From: Trichococcus ilyis
GTDB lineage: Bacteria > Bacillota > Bacilli > Lactobacillales > Aerococcaceae
Direction: 5' to 3'
DNA length: 64,000 nucleotides
NCBI RefSeq assembly: GCF_900109135.1
Contig: NZ_FNYT01000005.1
Location: 1-64,000 of the forward strand
The notes under the pieces were generated by a model that was given only the letters and a program-made list of their open reading frames with translations, did no database searches and was not told the origin of the DNA. Of this stretch, positions 8,268 through 16,609 are shown piece after piece; the first letter of the stretch is position 1; each line of letters opens with the position of its first letter. The translations under genes were made by a program, and so were the position numbers.

Positions 8268-8933
8268 TTAACTTCTAGCTGTGCAGCTGTCGTTCAGTTC
8301 GCACTCGCTGCAGCTGGTGTTCCCGCAGCGATGGTTCTTGCCTTTGGATGCGCCTTCCTCCAGAACGCCCAAGATCGCCACAATCGACTTTCTTGGCGTC
8401 ATCAGCATCGAATCGGTCAGATGGACGCCGATCCGTTTGTCGGACTGCAATTCCCCGAGCAGCGTTTTGTTGGTCGCCAGCGGCAGGTCCCCGTATCCGG
8501 GCGCGTAACGGAAAGTCAATGCGGCTCCCGCCGGCAGCTGGCTTTCGATTTCCTGCTGGCAACTGTCCGCGATCGTCTCGACGAATGCGGATGCACAGGC
8601 ATCCGCGATCATGCCCAAGGTAGGCGACATCAACTTGTTGCGCTCGATGATGCGGTCGCCCTGCGCGCCTAACGTGCAGACCATGATATAGACTTCCTTG
8701 CAGCGTTTAAGCGTGCGGGTGATGCTCTTCCCTTCCAGCACCACAGCGGTCCCCTCCAGCGTGATCACGCCCTCGACTGAGTGGTCCAGGAGATAGTGCC
8801 CATACGTCCATTTCCCGGTGATTGCCTGCTCAAACTGGGCGGCGATGTTCTCCATGTCGTTCCTTGTCCGTTCATCCGGTTGTTTGTTGCCGAAGCCAAG
8901 GTACTTCGCGACCAGCTTCAGATCCGTCTTCAT
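8268..8933 (-). CDS. Stand-alone methionine synthase reactivation domain protein
   Basis: This 221-residue protein matches the vitamin B12-dependent methionine synthase activation domain, with the S-adenosylmethionine-binding signature RYAPGYGDLP at 142-151. It should reductively remethylate oxidised cobalamin in the MetH encoded 20 bp downstream. Its start overlaps the metF stop by 4 bp. The last 20 residues carry four cysteines (203, 208, 211, 217) in the pattern C-x4-C-x2-C-x5-C, which is not part of the E. coli domain and may bind iron-sulphur or zinc; that is inference. Confidence 0.88.
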   Translation of the reverse strand: MKTDLKLVAKYLGFGNKQPDERTRNDMENIAAQFEQAITGKWTYGHYLLDHSVEGVITLEGTAVVLEGKSITRTLKRCKEVYIMVCTLGAQGDRIIERNKLMSPTLGMIADACASAFVETIADSCQQEIESQLPAGAALTFRYAPGYGDLPLATNKTLLGELQSDKRIGVHLTDSMLMTPRKSIVAILGVLEEGASKGKNHRCGNTSCSECELNDSCTARS

Positions 8934-9829
8934 CGTTGCGGCTCTTTTCTGCAGACCGCCTTGCGGACGCAGGAGATGTTCTCCATGATCCTTCTGGTTG
9001 CGTCGGGCTTGTTCATCGTGTAGATATGGACGCCATCCACCCCGGAAGAAAGCAGATCGATGATCTGATCGACTGCATAGGCGATGCCTGCTTCCTGAAG
9101 CGATGCCGGATCGTGCGCATATCTGTCAAGTATCCGCAGGAATTTCGGCGGCAGGTTGCAGCCGGAGATTTCCTGGATCCGTTTCACCTGTTTGATGTTC
9201 AGTACCGGCAAGATCCCCGCGATGACCGGCTGTTCGATGCCGACAAGCTCCAATTTTTCCTTGAATTGATAAAAGAGATCGTTGTCGTAGAAAAGCTGCG
9301 TGATCATGAAATCAGCGCCGTGGTCCATTTTTCTTTTCAGGTTTTTCAGGTCGTCGACTTTGTTGATGGAATCGACGTGCCCTTCCGGATAGCAGGCCGC
9401 GCCGATCGAAAAATCGCCCGCCGCTTTGATGTCGTCGATGAGCTCGGAAGCGTAACGGTATTCCGGCTTCCAGTTCTTGTCCGCCAGCTTTTCCTGCGGG
9501 ATATCCCCGCGCAAAGCCAGGATGTTTTCGATGCCGCTGTCCTTGATCGATGCCAACGTCCGTTTCATGCCCTCTTTGGTGGAGGTGCAGCCGGTCAAAT
9601 GGGCGATCGATTCGATGCCGAAATCCTTTTTGATGCGCGATGCGATTTCGACTGTGTTGCTTTGGGCGGTACCGCCTGCGCCGTACGTCACGGAAATGAA
9701 ATCGGGATGGAGGTCCTTCAGTTCGGTCAAAGTATCGAAAACCGTTTCAAGGGCGTAGCTGCTCTTCGGCGGAAAAATTTCAAACGAAACGGTCGGTTCC
9801 CCTTTGCTGATCATATCTCTAATCTTCAT
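8930..9829 (-). CDS. metF: Methylenetetrahydrofolate reductase
   Basis: At 299 residues with the N-terminal EIFPPKS motif and the TYGAGGT segment, this is a MetF-type flavoprotein that reduces 5,10-methylenetetrahydrofolate to the 5-methyl form used by MetH. It is first in the metF-reactivation protein-metH operon and has a strong GGAGGAGG site. The arrangement supplies the methyl donor, the synthase and its repair protein from one message. Confidence 0.93.
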   Translation of the reverse strand: MKIRDMISKGEPTVSFEIFPPKSSYALETVFDTLTELKDLHPDFISVTYGAGGTAQSNTVEIASRIKKDFGIESIAHLTGCTSTKEGMKRTLASIKDSGIENILALRGDIPQEKLADKNWKPEYRYASELIDDIKAAGDFSIGAACYPEGHVDSINKVDDLKNLKRKMDHGADFMITQLFYDNDLFYQFKEKLELVGIEQPVIAGILPVLNIKQVKRIQEISGCNLPPKFLRILDRYAHDPASLQEAGIAYAVDQIIDLLSSGVDGVHIYTMNKPDATRRIMENISCVRKAVCRKEPQR

Positions 9830-9976
9830 AACTCATGTCCTCCTCCAATTCGTTCAAAGTGCGGATTTTTAGGCGCACTTACTTTGTGTACAGTTGATCA
9901 TGACTGCCGATGACTTACCACAAAAAGTCATTTATTTCCAATAGTATGCCATGGAATGAAGATATAGAGTAACACC

Positions 9977-10016
9977 AAAAAAATATAATAAGCTATAGCC
10001 AAAGACTATAGCTTAT
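9977..10016 (-). terminator. Terminator of the LysR gene, containing a Met-box-like palindrome
   Basis: ATAAGCTATAG (9988-9998) and CTATAGCTTAT (10006-10016) form a perfect 11-bp stem with a 7-nt loop; minus-strand U residues follow after a TATAAT-like stretch. The central 17 bp (9994-10010) read TATAG-N7-CTATA, the layout of the MtaR/MetR box of streptococci, located 165 bp before metF. Confidence 0.7.
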
Positions 10017-10030
10017 ATGGGCCGACCTGC

Positions 10031-10942
10031 TCAGTTTCCGTAGGTCCGGATCACTGCCTTCAGCTCCTTGATATAGGCTGCCGCCTGCCGGCTGATCCCG
10101 GCTTTCTTGTTGGCTATCCAGCCGATCACCATCCGGTCCTCGACGTCCAATGGAACCGAAACGATATCGGTGCCGTTCAGCTCTTCACTAAGTACGCCGG
10201 TGGAGATGGTATAGCCGTCCAGTCCGATCACCAAATTGAACAAAGTCGCCCGATCGCTTACCAGGATGCTTTTTTTATGGAAGACGGTGCTGAGGATCTC
10301 TTCCGAAAAATAGAAGGAATTATGCTCGCCCTGTTCGAACGACAGGTAGGGATAGTCCTCGAGATCCGCCAAGGTTACGCTTTGCTTGGACGCCAAAGGA
10401 TTGCGGACGCTGACAAAGATGTGCGGTTCCGCTTCAAACAAAGGATGGAACTCCAATTGGCTCTCCAGCAGGATTTTCTGGAGCGCATTGCGGTTGAACG
10501 AATCCAGATAGAGGATGCCGATTTCGCTCTGGAAACTTTTGACGTCCTCGATGATTTCATGCGTGCGCGTCTCGCGCAAGGTGAACTTGTACTCATCCGC
10601 TCCGCTCTTTTTGATCATGTTGACGAACGCGCTGACGGCGAACGCATAATGCTGGGTCGAAATGGAACACAATTGCTTGGCCGGCTTCTTGTCGAGATAG
10701 CGCTGTTCCAGCAGTTCCGCCTGCTCGATCACCTGCTGCGCGTACTTCAGGAATTCGGTGCCCTCCGCGGTCAAGGTAATGCCTTTGGCGGTCCTGATGA
10801 ACAGCTCCAAGCCGATCTCTTCCTCCAGGTCCTTGATGGCATTCGAGAGGCTCGGCTGCGAAATGAAGCATTTTTTGGCTGCTTCGTTGATCGATTTGTA
10901 TTGGGCGACCGCCAGCATATATCTCAATTGTTTTAGGGTCAT
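10031..10942 (-). CDS. LysR family transcriptional regulator, sulphur-metabolism type
   Basis: This 303-residue protein has an N-terminal winged helix (MTLKQLRYMLAVAQYKSINE, with SQPSLSNAIKDLEEEIG as recognition region) and a periplasmic-binding-like effector domain. It resembles the CmbR/MtaR branch of LysR proteins that control methionine and cysteine genes in lactic acid bacteria. Position directly upstream of metF on the same strand supports control of the methionine operon. The gene at 36708-37640 is a paralogue sharing STQHYAFA/SSQHYDFA and SDRATLFNL/SDRATVLNL. The ribosome site is GAGAGGAG. Confidence 0.82.
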   Translation of the reverse strand: MTLKQLRYMLAVAQYKSINEAAKKCFISQPSLSNAIKDLEEEIGLELFIRTAKGITLTAEGTEFLKYAQQVIEQAELLEQRYLDKKPAKQLCSISTQHYAFAVSAFVNMIKKSGADEYKFTLRETRTHEIIEDVKSFQSEIGILYLDSFNRNALQKILLESQLEFHPLFEAEPHIFVSVRNPLASKQSVTLADLEDYPYLSFEQGEHNSFYFSEEILSTVFHKKSILVSDRATLFNLVIGLDGYTISTGVLSEELNGTDIVSVPLDVEDRMVIGWIANKKAGISRQAAAYIKELKAVIRTYGN

Positions 10943-11045
10943 CTGTCTTTCCTCTCCTCTCGCTGCTTTGGTCGTAAAAACGCTTATTCGTTTTGCATTT
11001 TGATTCTTACCCGATTATACCAGATGGATTCCCGCGCGCAAAACA

Positions 11046-11070
11046 GGGCCATCCCGCAATGGGACAGCCC
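11046..11070 (-). terminator. Hairpin after the 84-residue ORF
   Basis: GGGCTGTCCC and GGGATGGCCC pair over 10 bp (two G-T pairs) on the minus strand, followed by TGTTTTG. It probably terminates the small gene at 11080-11334. Confidence 0.6.
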
Positions 11071-11079
11071 CGGCCAAAC

Positions 11080-11334
11080 CTATTTTTTCCGGCTGACTTT
11101 TTCCTCGATCTTGCGTTCGAAGCTTTCTTTGTTGTCCGTCACCGTGATGGGCGCGTATTCCGGCCAAGCCTCTTCCAAGGCTTCCGCGGAGTCCCCGCTC
11201 AGCAAGAGCACCTCGATTTTCCGTCCGAAACGCTGCTCCAATTCTTCCGAATAGCCCATAATCGATGGCACCGCATTGATCGCGATCGCCGCACTGCCGT
11301 TCTTTTTGAATGTCCTTGCCACTACGAATTTCAT
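11080..11334 (-). CDS. Small conserved-looking protein of unknown function
   Basis: The 84-residue product starts MKFVVARTFKKNGSAAIAIN and is rich in charged residues at the C-terminus (ERKIEEKVSRKK). It has no signal peptide or membrane segment. The gene has its own GAGGTG ribosome site, an extended -10 promoter and a terminator, so it is likely to be expressed. I do not recognise the family. It stands alone between the LysR gene and the bactofilin gene. Confidence 0.65.
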   Translation of the reverse strand: MKFVVARTFKKNGSAAIAINAVPSIMGYSEELEQRFGRKIEVLLLSGDSAEALEEAWPEYAPITVTDNKESFERKIEEKVSRKK

Positions 11335-11352
11335 AGATTCACCTCAGCGTCC

Positions 11353-11361
11353 ATTATAGCA
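11353..11361 (-). promoter_or_regulatory. Extended -10 promoter of the 84-residue ORF
   Basis: On the minus strand the sequence reads TGCTATAAT, a full extended -10 element, about 20 bp before the ATG at 11334. No good -35 is visible. Confidence 0.5.
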
Positions 11362-11429
11362 AAAAGGCTGCGCTGCCGGTAAAAAAATCGGCAATTCCTT
11401 TGCTGTTTCCGCACTTCCGGACCGATTGA

Positions 11430-12638
11430 CTATACATCCAGCTCGGGCTGAACGCTGGTTTCTTCGGGGGCAGCCTTGTAATGAGCCATCACCAGAGCAC
11501 CCAAGCCTGCCATAACGGTCAGCAGGGAGCTGAGGAAATTGACAAACGGCGGCAGCCCCAAAAGCCCGAGGACAGCCAATCCCAGGAGCACCAGCCAGAC
11601 TCCCTTATGCAGCTCTGGCCATTTGAAGCGTTTCGCCACCCACTGGCCGATGAAAACCGCCACGATGATCCGCGACAAGTACAGCGAGAACGTATAGACG
11701 GCACTCAGCATGAAGCCTGCCGGTATTCCGATGACTGTGACCATCGCCAAGATGATCATAGGCGGCACCACCAGCAACGTCAGCAATCCCACCCCTAGCG
11801 TCTTCAATGGCTTTTCAGCCAACGGGCGGACCGTGTTGTTCCAGAAGGCAGGCCGCCAAATCCGGATAAGGAACCAAATCAGCAAAGCGCTCGCCAAGCT
11901 CCAGAGGAACCAGAAAAATTTCCTTACCGGAGTTCTCGTCGCTTTCACCGCGACTTCCCTGTCCACGTCCACCGTTTCGGCAAATTCCCAATCGGTGTCT
12001 CCTTCAATCGTTGCGCCGGTGCCGATGTCAGCCTCGTTTTCTCCCTTGTAGCTCAAGTCGCCGGCTATGTTCGCGCCATCCTGAAGCTTCAGGCTGTCCG
12101 TCTGCAGGTTGGCGTCCCCGCCGATCTGTCCGCTGAGCACGATTTCGGCAGCGCCCCCAAAGAGGTTGCGTTGGATAATCCCCTCCTGCAGGATCGTCGC
12201 CCCGGCCGCAAACAGATCCCTGCCGACAGACGCATCCCGTCCGATGGAGATGCTTTGGCCGGCAAAGAAGACATCGCCTTCCGACTGCCCGTCAAAGTCG
12301 AGCGACTGGCCCGCCCCATAAATATTGCCGGTCACCGTCCCGCTGATGGTGATCGTCTGCGATGCCACAAAAAGATCGCCGTTGATGTTGCCGTTGATCC
12401 GCACATCCTGCCCTGACACAAACGTCGTCCCTTCCACATTGCCGTCGACCTTCACCACATTACCCGCAAAGAAACCCGGCCCCTCGATCGTTTCCCCGGC
12501 AGCCAAATGATCCAGATTCTCCGCATCCATGCCCGCGGCCGAAGCGACACCCGAAAATCCCAACAAAATCGCCAAAAATACCAAGTTGATGCTCCAGAAG
12601 AGGGCTTTCCACCAGACCGTCTTATTCATCTTTTCCAT
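11430..12638 (-). CDS. Membrane-anchored polymer-forming (bactofilin-like) protein
   Basis: The 402-residue protein has an N-terminal membrane segment (about 10-34), a right-handed beta-helix of repeated short strands such as VDGNVEGTTFVSGQDVRING and ISGTVTGNIYGAGQ (about 45-210), and a C-terminal half with several transmembrane helices (about 235-380). The beta-helix belongs to the polymer-forming cytoskeletal (bactofilin) group; fusion to a membrane domain is common in Firmicutes. The repeats contain many aspartates and glycines. It probably forms an assembly at the cell envelope; the precise job is unknown. It lies 33 bp downstream of the VOC gene and may share its transcript. Confidence 0.8.
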   Translation of the reverse strand: MEKMNKTVWWKALFWSINLVFLAILLGFSGVASAAGMDAENLDHLAAGETIEGPGFFAGNVVKVDGNVEGTTFVSGQDVRINGNINGDLFVASQTITISGTVTGNIYGAGQSLDFDGQSEGDVFFAGQSISIGRDASVGRDLFAAGATILQEGIIQRNLFGGAAEIVLSGQIGGDANLQTDSLKLQDGANIAGDLSYKGENEADIGTGATIEGDTDWEFAETVDVDREVAVKATRTPVRKFFWFLWSLASALLIWFLIRIWRPAFWNNTVRPLAEKPLKTLGVGLLTLLVVPPMIILAMVTVIGIPAGFMLSAVYTFSLYLSRIIVAVFIGQWVAKRFKWPELHKGVWLVLLGLAVLGLLGLPPFVNFLSSLLTVMAGLGALVMAHYKAAPEETSVQPELDV

Positions 12639-12671
12639 CCTGCATCCTTCTTTCAGACAAACCGCAAGTGA

Positions 12672-13556
12672 TTATCCTTCATAAGCCCTTCTCAGTTCCG
12701 CAAGATCCAATTTTTTCATTTTCAGAGTCGCCTCTGTGACGCGTGCCAATTTTTCAGGATCTGGTGTCTCCATCATCTCGTTCATGTCCGTTGGAACGAT
12801 TTGCCAAGATACCCCGTATTTATCCTTCAGCCATCCGCAGTTTTCCGCTTCCGGCACATAAGACAGGGCTTCCCAATAGTAATCGATTTCTTCCTGCGTT
12901 TCGCAATTGACGATGAAAGAGATGGCTTCATTGAATTCAAAATCATGGGCCTGAACGCTGTCCATGGCTGCGAACGTTTGGCCTTCCAGTTTGAACGAAG
13001 CGAACCTGACCGTTCCCGGCGCATCCGGTTCCTCCCCAAATCCGTAGTAATCCATTCCCTCGATTTCGGTATCCGAAAATACCGACTCATAGAAAAGGAT
13101 CGCTTCTTCGGCTTTGCCGCATCGTTTTTTTGTGAACATCAGCGTCGGCGTCAGTTTCTGCTCGATCTCCCGATCGCCGACGTACATGATTTGCCAGGAC
13201 AGTCCATAGCGGTCCTCGGTCCAACCATACCTTTTGCTGAAAGGATAAGCATCCAACGGCATGAGCACTGCGCCGCCTTCCGAAAGTTTTTCCCAAAGGA
13301 AATCGATTTCCTTCAACGATGCGCAATCGATCCGGATGGAGATGGACGGATTGAAGCGGAAATACGGGCCCGCCGAAATCGCCATGAAATCCTGCCCAGC
13401 CAACGACATCGAGATCAGCTCGGCTGTTCCGTATGGTGGCGGATTGTGGATTTGGATGACGCTTGTGATTTTGGAATTATCGAACAGTGATGTATAGAAT
13501 GCGGTGGCTTCTCGAGCTTGCGTATCAAACCAAAAGTGCGGAACAATTTTTTGCAT
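12672..13556 (-). CDS. Two-domain VOC (PhnB/3-demethylubiquinone-type) protein
   Basis: The 294-residue product holds two copies of the glyoxalase/VOC fold. The first begins QKIVPHFWFDTQAREATAFY and ends KYG/RYGLSWQIM; the second begins near LTPTLMFTKKRCGKAEEAI and ends KYGVSWQIVP. This tandem arrangement is typical of PhnB-like proteins, whose substrates are mostly unknown. Start at 13556 has an AAGGGGGAT site; the longer frame to 13658 has a hydrophobic leader of no family character and is rejected. Confidence 0.82.
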   Translation of the reverse strand: MQKIVPHFWFDTQAREATAFYTSLFDNSKITSVIQIHNPPPYGTAELISMSLAGQDFMAISAGPYFRFNPSISIRIDCASLKEIDFLWEKLSEGGAVLMPLDAYPFSKRYGWTEDRYGLSWQIMYVGDREIEQKLTPTLMFTKKRCGKAEEAILFYESVFSDTEIEGMDYYGFGEEPDAPGTVRFASFKLEGQTFAAMDSVQAHDFEFNEAISFIVNCETQEEIDYYWEALSYVPEAENCGWLKDKYGVSWQIVPTDMNEMMETPDPEKLARVTEATLKMKKLDLAELRRAYEG

Positions 13557-13634
13557 ATTCCGGATCCCCCTTATTGTTGAAACGATGATTGCGACGGTAC
13601 AATTGCACACAAAAAACAGCGGCTGCATCAGGCT

Positions 13635-13653
13635 GCTGAAGTCGTTCTTCAGC
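13635..13653. other. Hairpin between the VOC and Nudix genes
   Basis: GCTGAAG and CTTCAGC form a perfect 7-bp stem with a 5-nt loop. A second stem, GCCGATGG/CCATCGGC, lies at 13694-13719. Neither has a good T-run; they may be weak terminators of the Nudix gene or processing sites. Confidence 0.35.
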
Positions 13654-13739
13654 AACACCGGTGCTTCCCACTGTCATTATGCCACTTTTCGTTGCCGATG
13701 GAAAATGAGAACCATCGGCGCTGAGCAGCTATTTTTTCA

Positions 13740-14300
13740 TTATTGGGTTGCCTTCAATTTGGCATTCAGCTTGGCGTAAATAAGCTTCATGTAAGGCTCG
13801 CTGCACTTGGCAAGCGCCTCATCCAGCCCCATCCAGGCGACGCCGCTGTTCTCGTCCGGTTTGACGCTCGTCCGCTGCGTCTCGTCCGCTTCCAGCAGGT
13901 AGGTCAGGTTCAGGTGCACATGCGTCCCTACCTGTTTGCCGTTTTTGACATGCCCATCGACGCTGAGTATTTCCAGCGAAAAGAGCTCCCGAGATACCGG
14001 TCGCACCTCTTCGATACCCGTTTCTTCCTTCGTTTCCCGGATGGCCGTCGCCAGAAAATCGGTTTCTCCGTCCATGTGGCCGCCGATCCAGGACCAGGAA
14101 CGGTAGATGTTATGGTAGACCATCAGTACCTTGGTCCGCTCGCGGTTGACGACCCAGCTCGAAGCGGTGAAGTGGGCGAACTCATTCTCGCGCCCGAACA
14201 GATCAGCGAACTGATCCAGATAACGCAGCATCAGCTCGCGGTCCTTTTCCTCCTGTTGGTTAAAGGGGGAATAGTCCGCAAGCATTTGTCTGATTCCCAT
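13740..14300 (-). CDS. Nudix hydrolase
   Basis: The 186-residue protein carries a Nudix box of the GGHxDGExD type (GGHMDGETDFLATAIRETKEETG, about residues 93-115), so it should hydrolyse a nucleoside diphosphate linked to another group with Mg2+. The segment SWVVNRERTKVLMVYHNIYRSWSW just before the box is typical of cytosolic Nudix enzymes of this subgroup. The substrate is unknown. It lies 30 bp downstream of an orphan gene on the same strand and probably shares its message. Confidence 0.85.
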   Translation of the reverse strand: MGIRQMLADYSPFNQQEEKDRELMLRYLDQFADLFGRENEFAHFTASSWVVNRERTKVLMVYHNIYRSWSWIGGHMDGETDFLATAIRETKEETGIEEVRPVSRELFSLEILSVDGHVKNGKQVGTHVHLNLTYLLEADETQRTSVKPDENSGVAWMGLDEALAKCSEPYMKLIYAKLNAKLKATQ

Positions 14301-14330
14301 GCCAGCCTTCCTTTCGCATGCTTTTGGCGG

Positions 14331-14795
14331 TCAATTGGTCCGCGAGAAGCCTTCATCATTCAGATAACCGACGGCCGCATCGCGGGTCTTGAAGATGCCT
14401 TCGATTTGGCCGTTCATCAACGCCACCGACCACATCGGATTGTCGTAGATCAGCAGCAGCACGTCTCCGGAAGCATCCACCCATTTTTCCGAATGACCTT
14501 CCACATAGCCGTCAGCTGTCTTTTTCAGGAAGGCGATCGCCTTTTCCAACAGGAAGCGGATCGTCCCTTCATCGCTTTCCAATACGGAAATGTAGCCTTT
14601 CTCCGTCTCTTCTTTCGGCAGGTAGCCTGCATAAATGAAGGCATTGCCGTTTGGATGCAGGAAGCGGACAACGATCTTGTGCTCCACCGCGCTCGCATTG
14701 AAATGATAATTGATCCGGTTCATCGAGACCGGTACGGCCGTCAGTTCCTCATAGTCGTCAAATATCGCTTTTTTTTCTTCGAATGACAAGGTCAT
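14331..14795 (-). CDS. Protein of unknown function beside ttcA
   Basis: A 154-residue cytosolic protein beginning MTLSFEEKKAIFDDYEELTA; no family recognised. It contains two aromatic-rich segments (INYHFNASAVEHKIVVRFL and DVLLLIYDNPMWSVALMNG) and no membrane segment. The start at 14795 is chosen because AGGGAG lies 9 bp upstream; the frame extends to 14846, where an ATGA overlap with the upstream stop exists but no ribosome site. Placement between the TtcA-like gene and the Nudix gene suggests one operon. Confidence 0.6.
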   Translation of the reverse strand: MTLSFEEKKAIFDDYEELTAVPVSMNRINYHFNASAVEHKIVVRFLHPNGNAFIYAGYLPKEETEKGYISVLESDEGTIRFLLEKAIAFLKKTADGYVEGHSEKWVDASGDVLLLIYDNPMWSVALMNGQIEGIFKTRDAAVGYLNDEGFSRTN

Positions 14796-14842
14796 TTCTT
14801 TCAACTCCCTATTCATGTTCTCCGTTTTTGCGGAGGTTCGGT

Positions 14843-15706
14843 TCATTCTACCATATCCGGCTGCGGCCTTTCAGCCCCATCCGCGTATTTTTCCAGAAAA
14901 TGATGCCTTCCGTCCCGATCGCGGCCAGCAATGATTTTTTCGAGATTCACGCTCTGGACACTCTGGAAGATGTTCGCATCGATGAGCGGGCTCGTTTCAC
15001 GCAGCTTTCCGATCAGCGCCTTCACTTCCTTGCGCTTGAAACCGCCCAGATCGCTCAGTTGGCTATCGTACATTTCCGTGAACCGGCAGGCGCACTGCAG
15101 GAAGGTCAATTGATGGTAATCCTTCCAGGCGATGATGTCCGCTTCCTTCACGTTATAGAGCGGCCGTATCAGCTCCATCCCCGCAAAATTCCGGCTGTGC
15201 AATTTCGGCATCATCGTCTCGATGGTCCCGCCGTAGAACATATTCATCAGGATCGTCTCGATGACGTCATCGAAATGATGCCCCAAAGCGATCTTGTTGC
15301 AGCCGAGCGCTTGGGCTTTTTGGTACAGGCTGCCCCTGCGCATGCGCGCGCAAAGATAACAAGGGGACGACTCGACATTCTCCACGACATCGAATATGGA
15401 CGACTCGAAAACGGTCAGCGGGATGTCCATCAATGCGGCATTCGCAAGGATCTGTTGCTGATTCGGTTCGCTGTATCCCGGATTCATCGCCAGGAAGACG
15501 AGCTCGAACCGGAGCGGACCATGGCGCTGCAGCTCCTGCATCAGTTTGGCCAGAAGCATCGAGTCCTTCCCGCCGGAGATGCAGACGGCTATCTTGTCGC
15601 CGTTCTGGATCAGGTCGTATTCCTGGATTGCTTTGATGAAGGGCCGCCACAAGGGTTTCCGGTATTTTTTGATGAGGCTTCTTTCAATTTGATCGCATTT
15701 TTCCAT
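14843..15706 (-). CDS. ttcA: TtcA-like tRNA 2-thiolation enzyme
   Basis: The 287-residue protein has the PP-loop SGGKDS at 44-49 for ATP activation, the Cys pair Cys116-x2-Cys119 and a third cysteine region (Cys205/Cys207), the layout of TtcA, which uses an iron-sulphur cluster to thiolate cytidine 32 of certain tRNAs. HHFDD near 143-147 is typical. The gene symbol is by family; TtcA paralogues with other targets exist in Firmicutes. It lies 96 bp downstream of pabC and may be co-transcribed. Confidence 0.8.
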   Translation of the reverse strand: MEKCDQIERSLIKKYRKPLWRPFIKAIQEYDLIQNGDKIAVCISGGKDSMLLAKLMQELQRHGPLRFELVFLAMNPGYSEPNQQQILANAALMDIPLTVFESSIFDVVENVESSPCYLCARMRRGSLYQKAQALGCNKIALGHHFDDVIETILMNMFYGGTIETMMPKLHSRNFAGMELIRPLYNVKEADIIAWKDYHQLTFLQCACRFTEMYDSQLSDLGGFKRKEVKALIGKLRETSPLIDANIFQSVQSVNLEKIIAGRDRDGRHHFLEKYADGAERPQPDMVE

Positions 15707-15802
15707 TGTGGTGAATTTTTCCTTTCTTGCGGGCTTAAGCTATCCGGGTTTAGGTTTTTAAGTTTTTTGAGTTTTAGGCTTTTTCGTTTGTTCCGGCGGG
15801 CG

Positions 15803-16609
15803 TCAGCCTCGCTGGAGCTGGGGCACTGTTTGATAGGCCCCGAGGTCGAAGCGCCGGTCTTCCAAAAGGCTCACCGGCATGACATCCATCAGGGCATTGG
15901 TGAGGAACACTTCGTCCGCCCCGAGAAGTTCATCCAAGCCGTAAACTCCTTCGCGGACAGGGATCCGCAGTTCAGCGCAGAGCTGGATCACCCGCGCTCT
16001 CGCTGTCCCTTCCAGGATGCCGCAGTCAAGCGAAGGCGTATAAACGACGCCGTCCTTCACCCAAAAAACATTCGCGACGCACCCTTCGGCGACATGTCCA
16101 TGCGTGTTCAAAAAGACGGCTTCATCGAAGCCTCTCTTCGTTGCCGCTTCCTTCTCCAGGATGTTTTCGGCGTAGTTCAGGCTTTTGATGCCGACAAGCT
16201 TGGAGAATTCGTTCCTTTTCGCTTCGGCCAGACATACTTTCAAACCTGTTGCATACTCGGCTTTGTAGGTTTTCGTTCCGCTCAGGATCAGGATATCCGC
16301 TTCTTGGTGCGGCTGTTTTTTCGGGGTCGGTTTGCTGCAGACGATCTTGACGAAACCTGCATCGACTCCGTTCAGCGCCAGCAGCTCACCGATGATTCCG
16401 TTGAGCGCTTCTTCCCCGTATGGGCAAGTCATCCCCATAACGGAAAGTGATTGGACCATGCGCCGGTAATGCTGATCCAAAAACACCGCTTTACTGCCGG
16501 AAACCCGGATCGTTTCAAAAACGCCGTAACCATACATGAAGCCTGGGGACAGCGGACTGACCGCGGCAATCGCTTCATCCAAATAGGCATCATTCAAAAA
16601 TACTTTCAT
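15803..16609 (-). CDS. pabC: Aminodeoxychorismate lyase
   Basis: This 268-residue class IV PLP enzyme has the catalytic lysine in GIKSLNYAENI and the ILEGTARARV phosphate-binding segment. It releases pyruvate from 4-amino-4-deoxychorismate to give p-aminobenzoate for folate. The start overlaps the pabB stop by 4 bp, and pabA-pabB-pabC order makes this assignment much more likely than a branched-chain or D-amino acid aminotransferase. Confidence 0.88.
   Translation of the reverse strand: MKVFLNDAYLDEAIAAVSPLSPGFMYGYGVFETIRVSGSKAVFLDQHYRRMVQSLSVMGMTCPYGEEALNGIIGELLALNGVDAGFVKIVCSKPTPKKQPHQEADILILSGTKTYKAEYATGLKVCLAEAKRNEFSKLVGIKSLNYAENILEKEAATKRGFDEAVFLNTHGHVAEGCVANVFWVKDGVVYTPSLDCGILEGTARARVIQLCAELRIPVREGVYGLDELLGADEVFLTNALMDVMPVSLLEDRRFDLGAYQTVPQLQRG

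Noticed and set aside
9830-9975. Possible SAM or T-box riboswitch upstream of metF
   Set aside because: The leader is short and none of the conserved S-box, SMK-box or T-box core sequences are present.
14783-16450. 555-codon plus-strand open frame
   Set aside because: It is antisense to ttcA and pabC, which have clear motifs and ribosome sites; the product is low in family character and rich in Arg, His and Phe, typical of a shadow frame.
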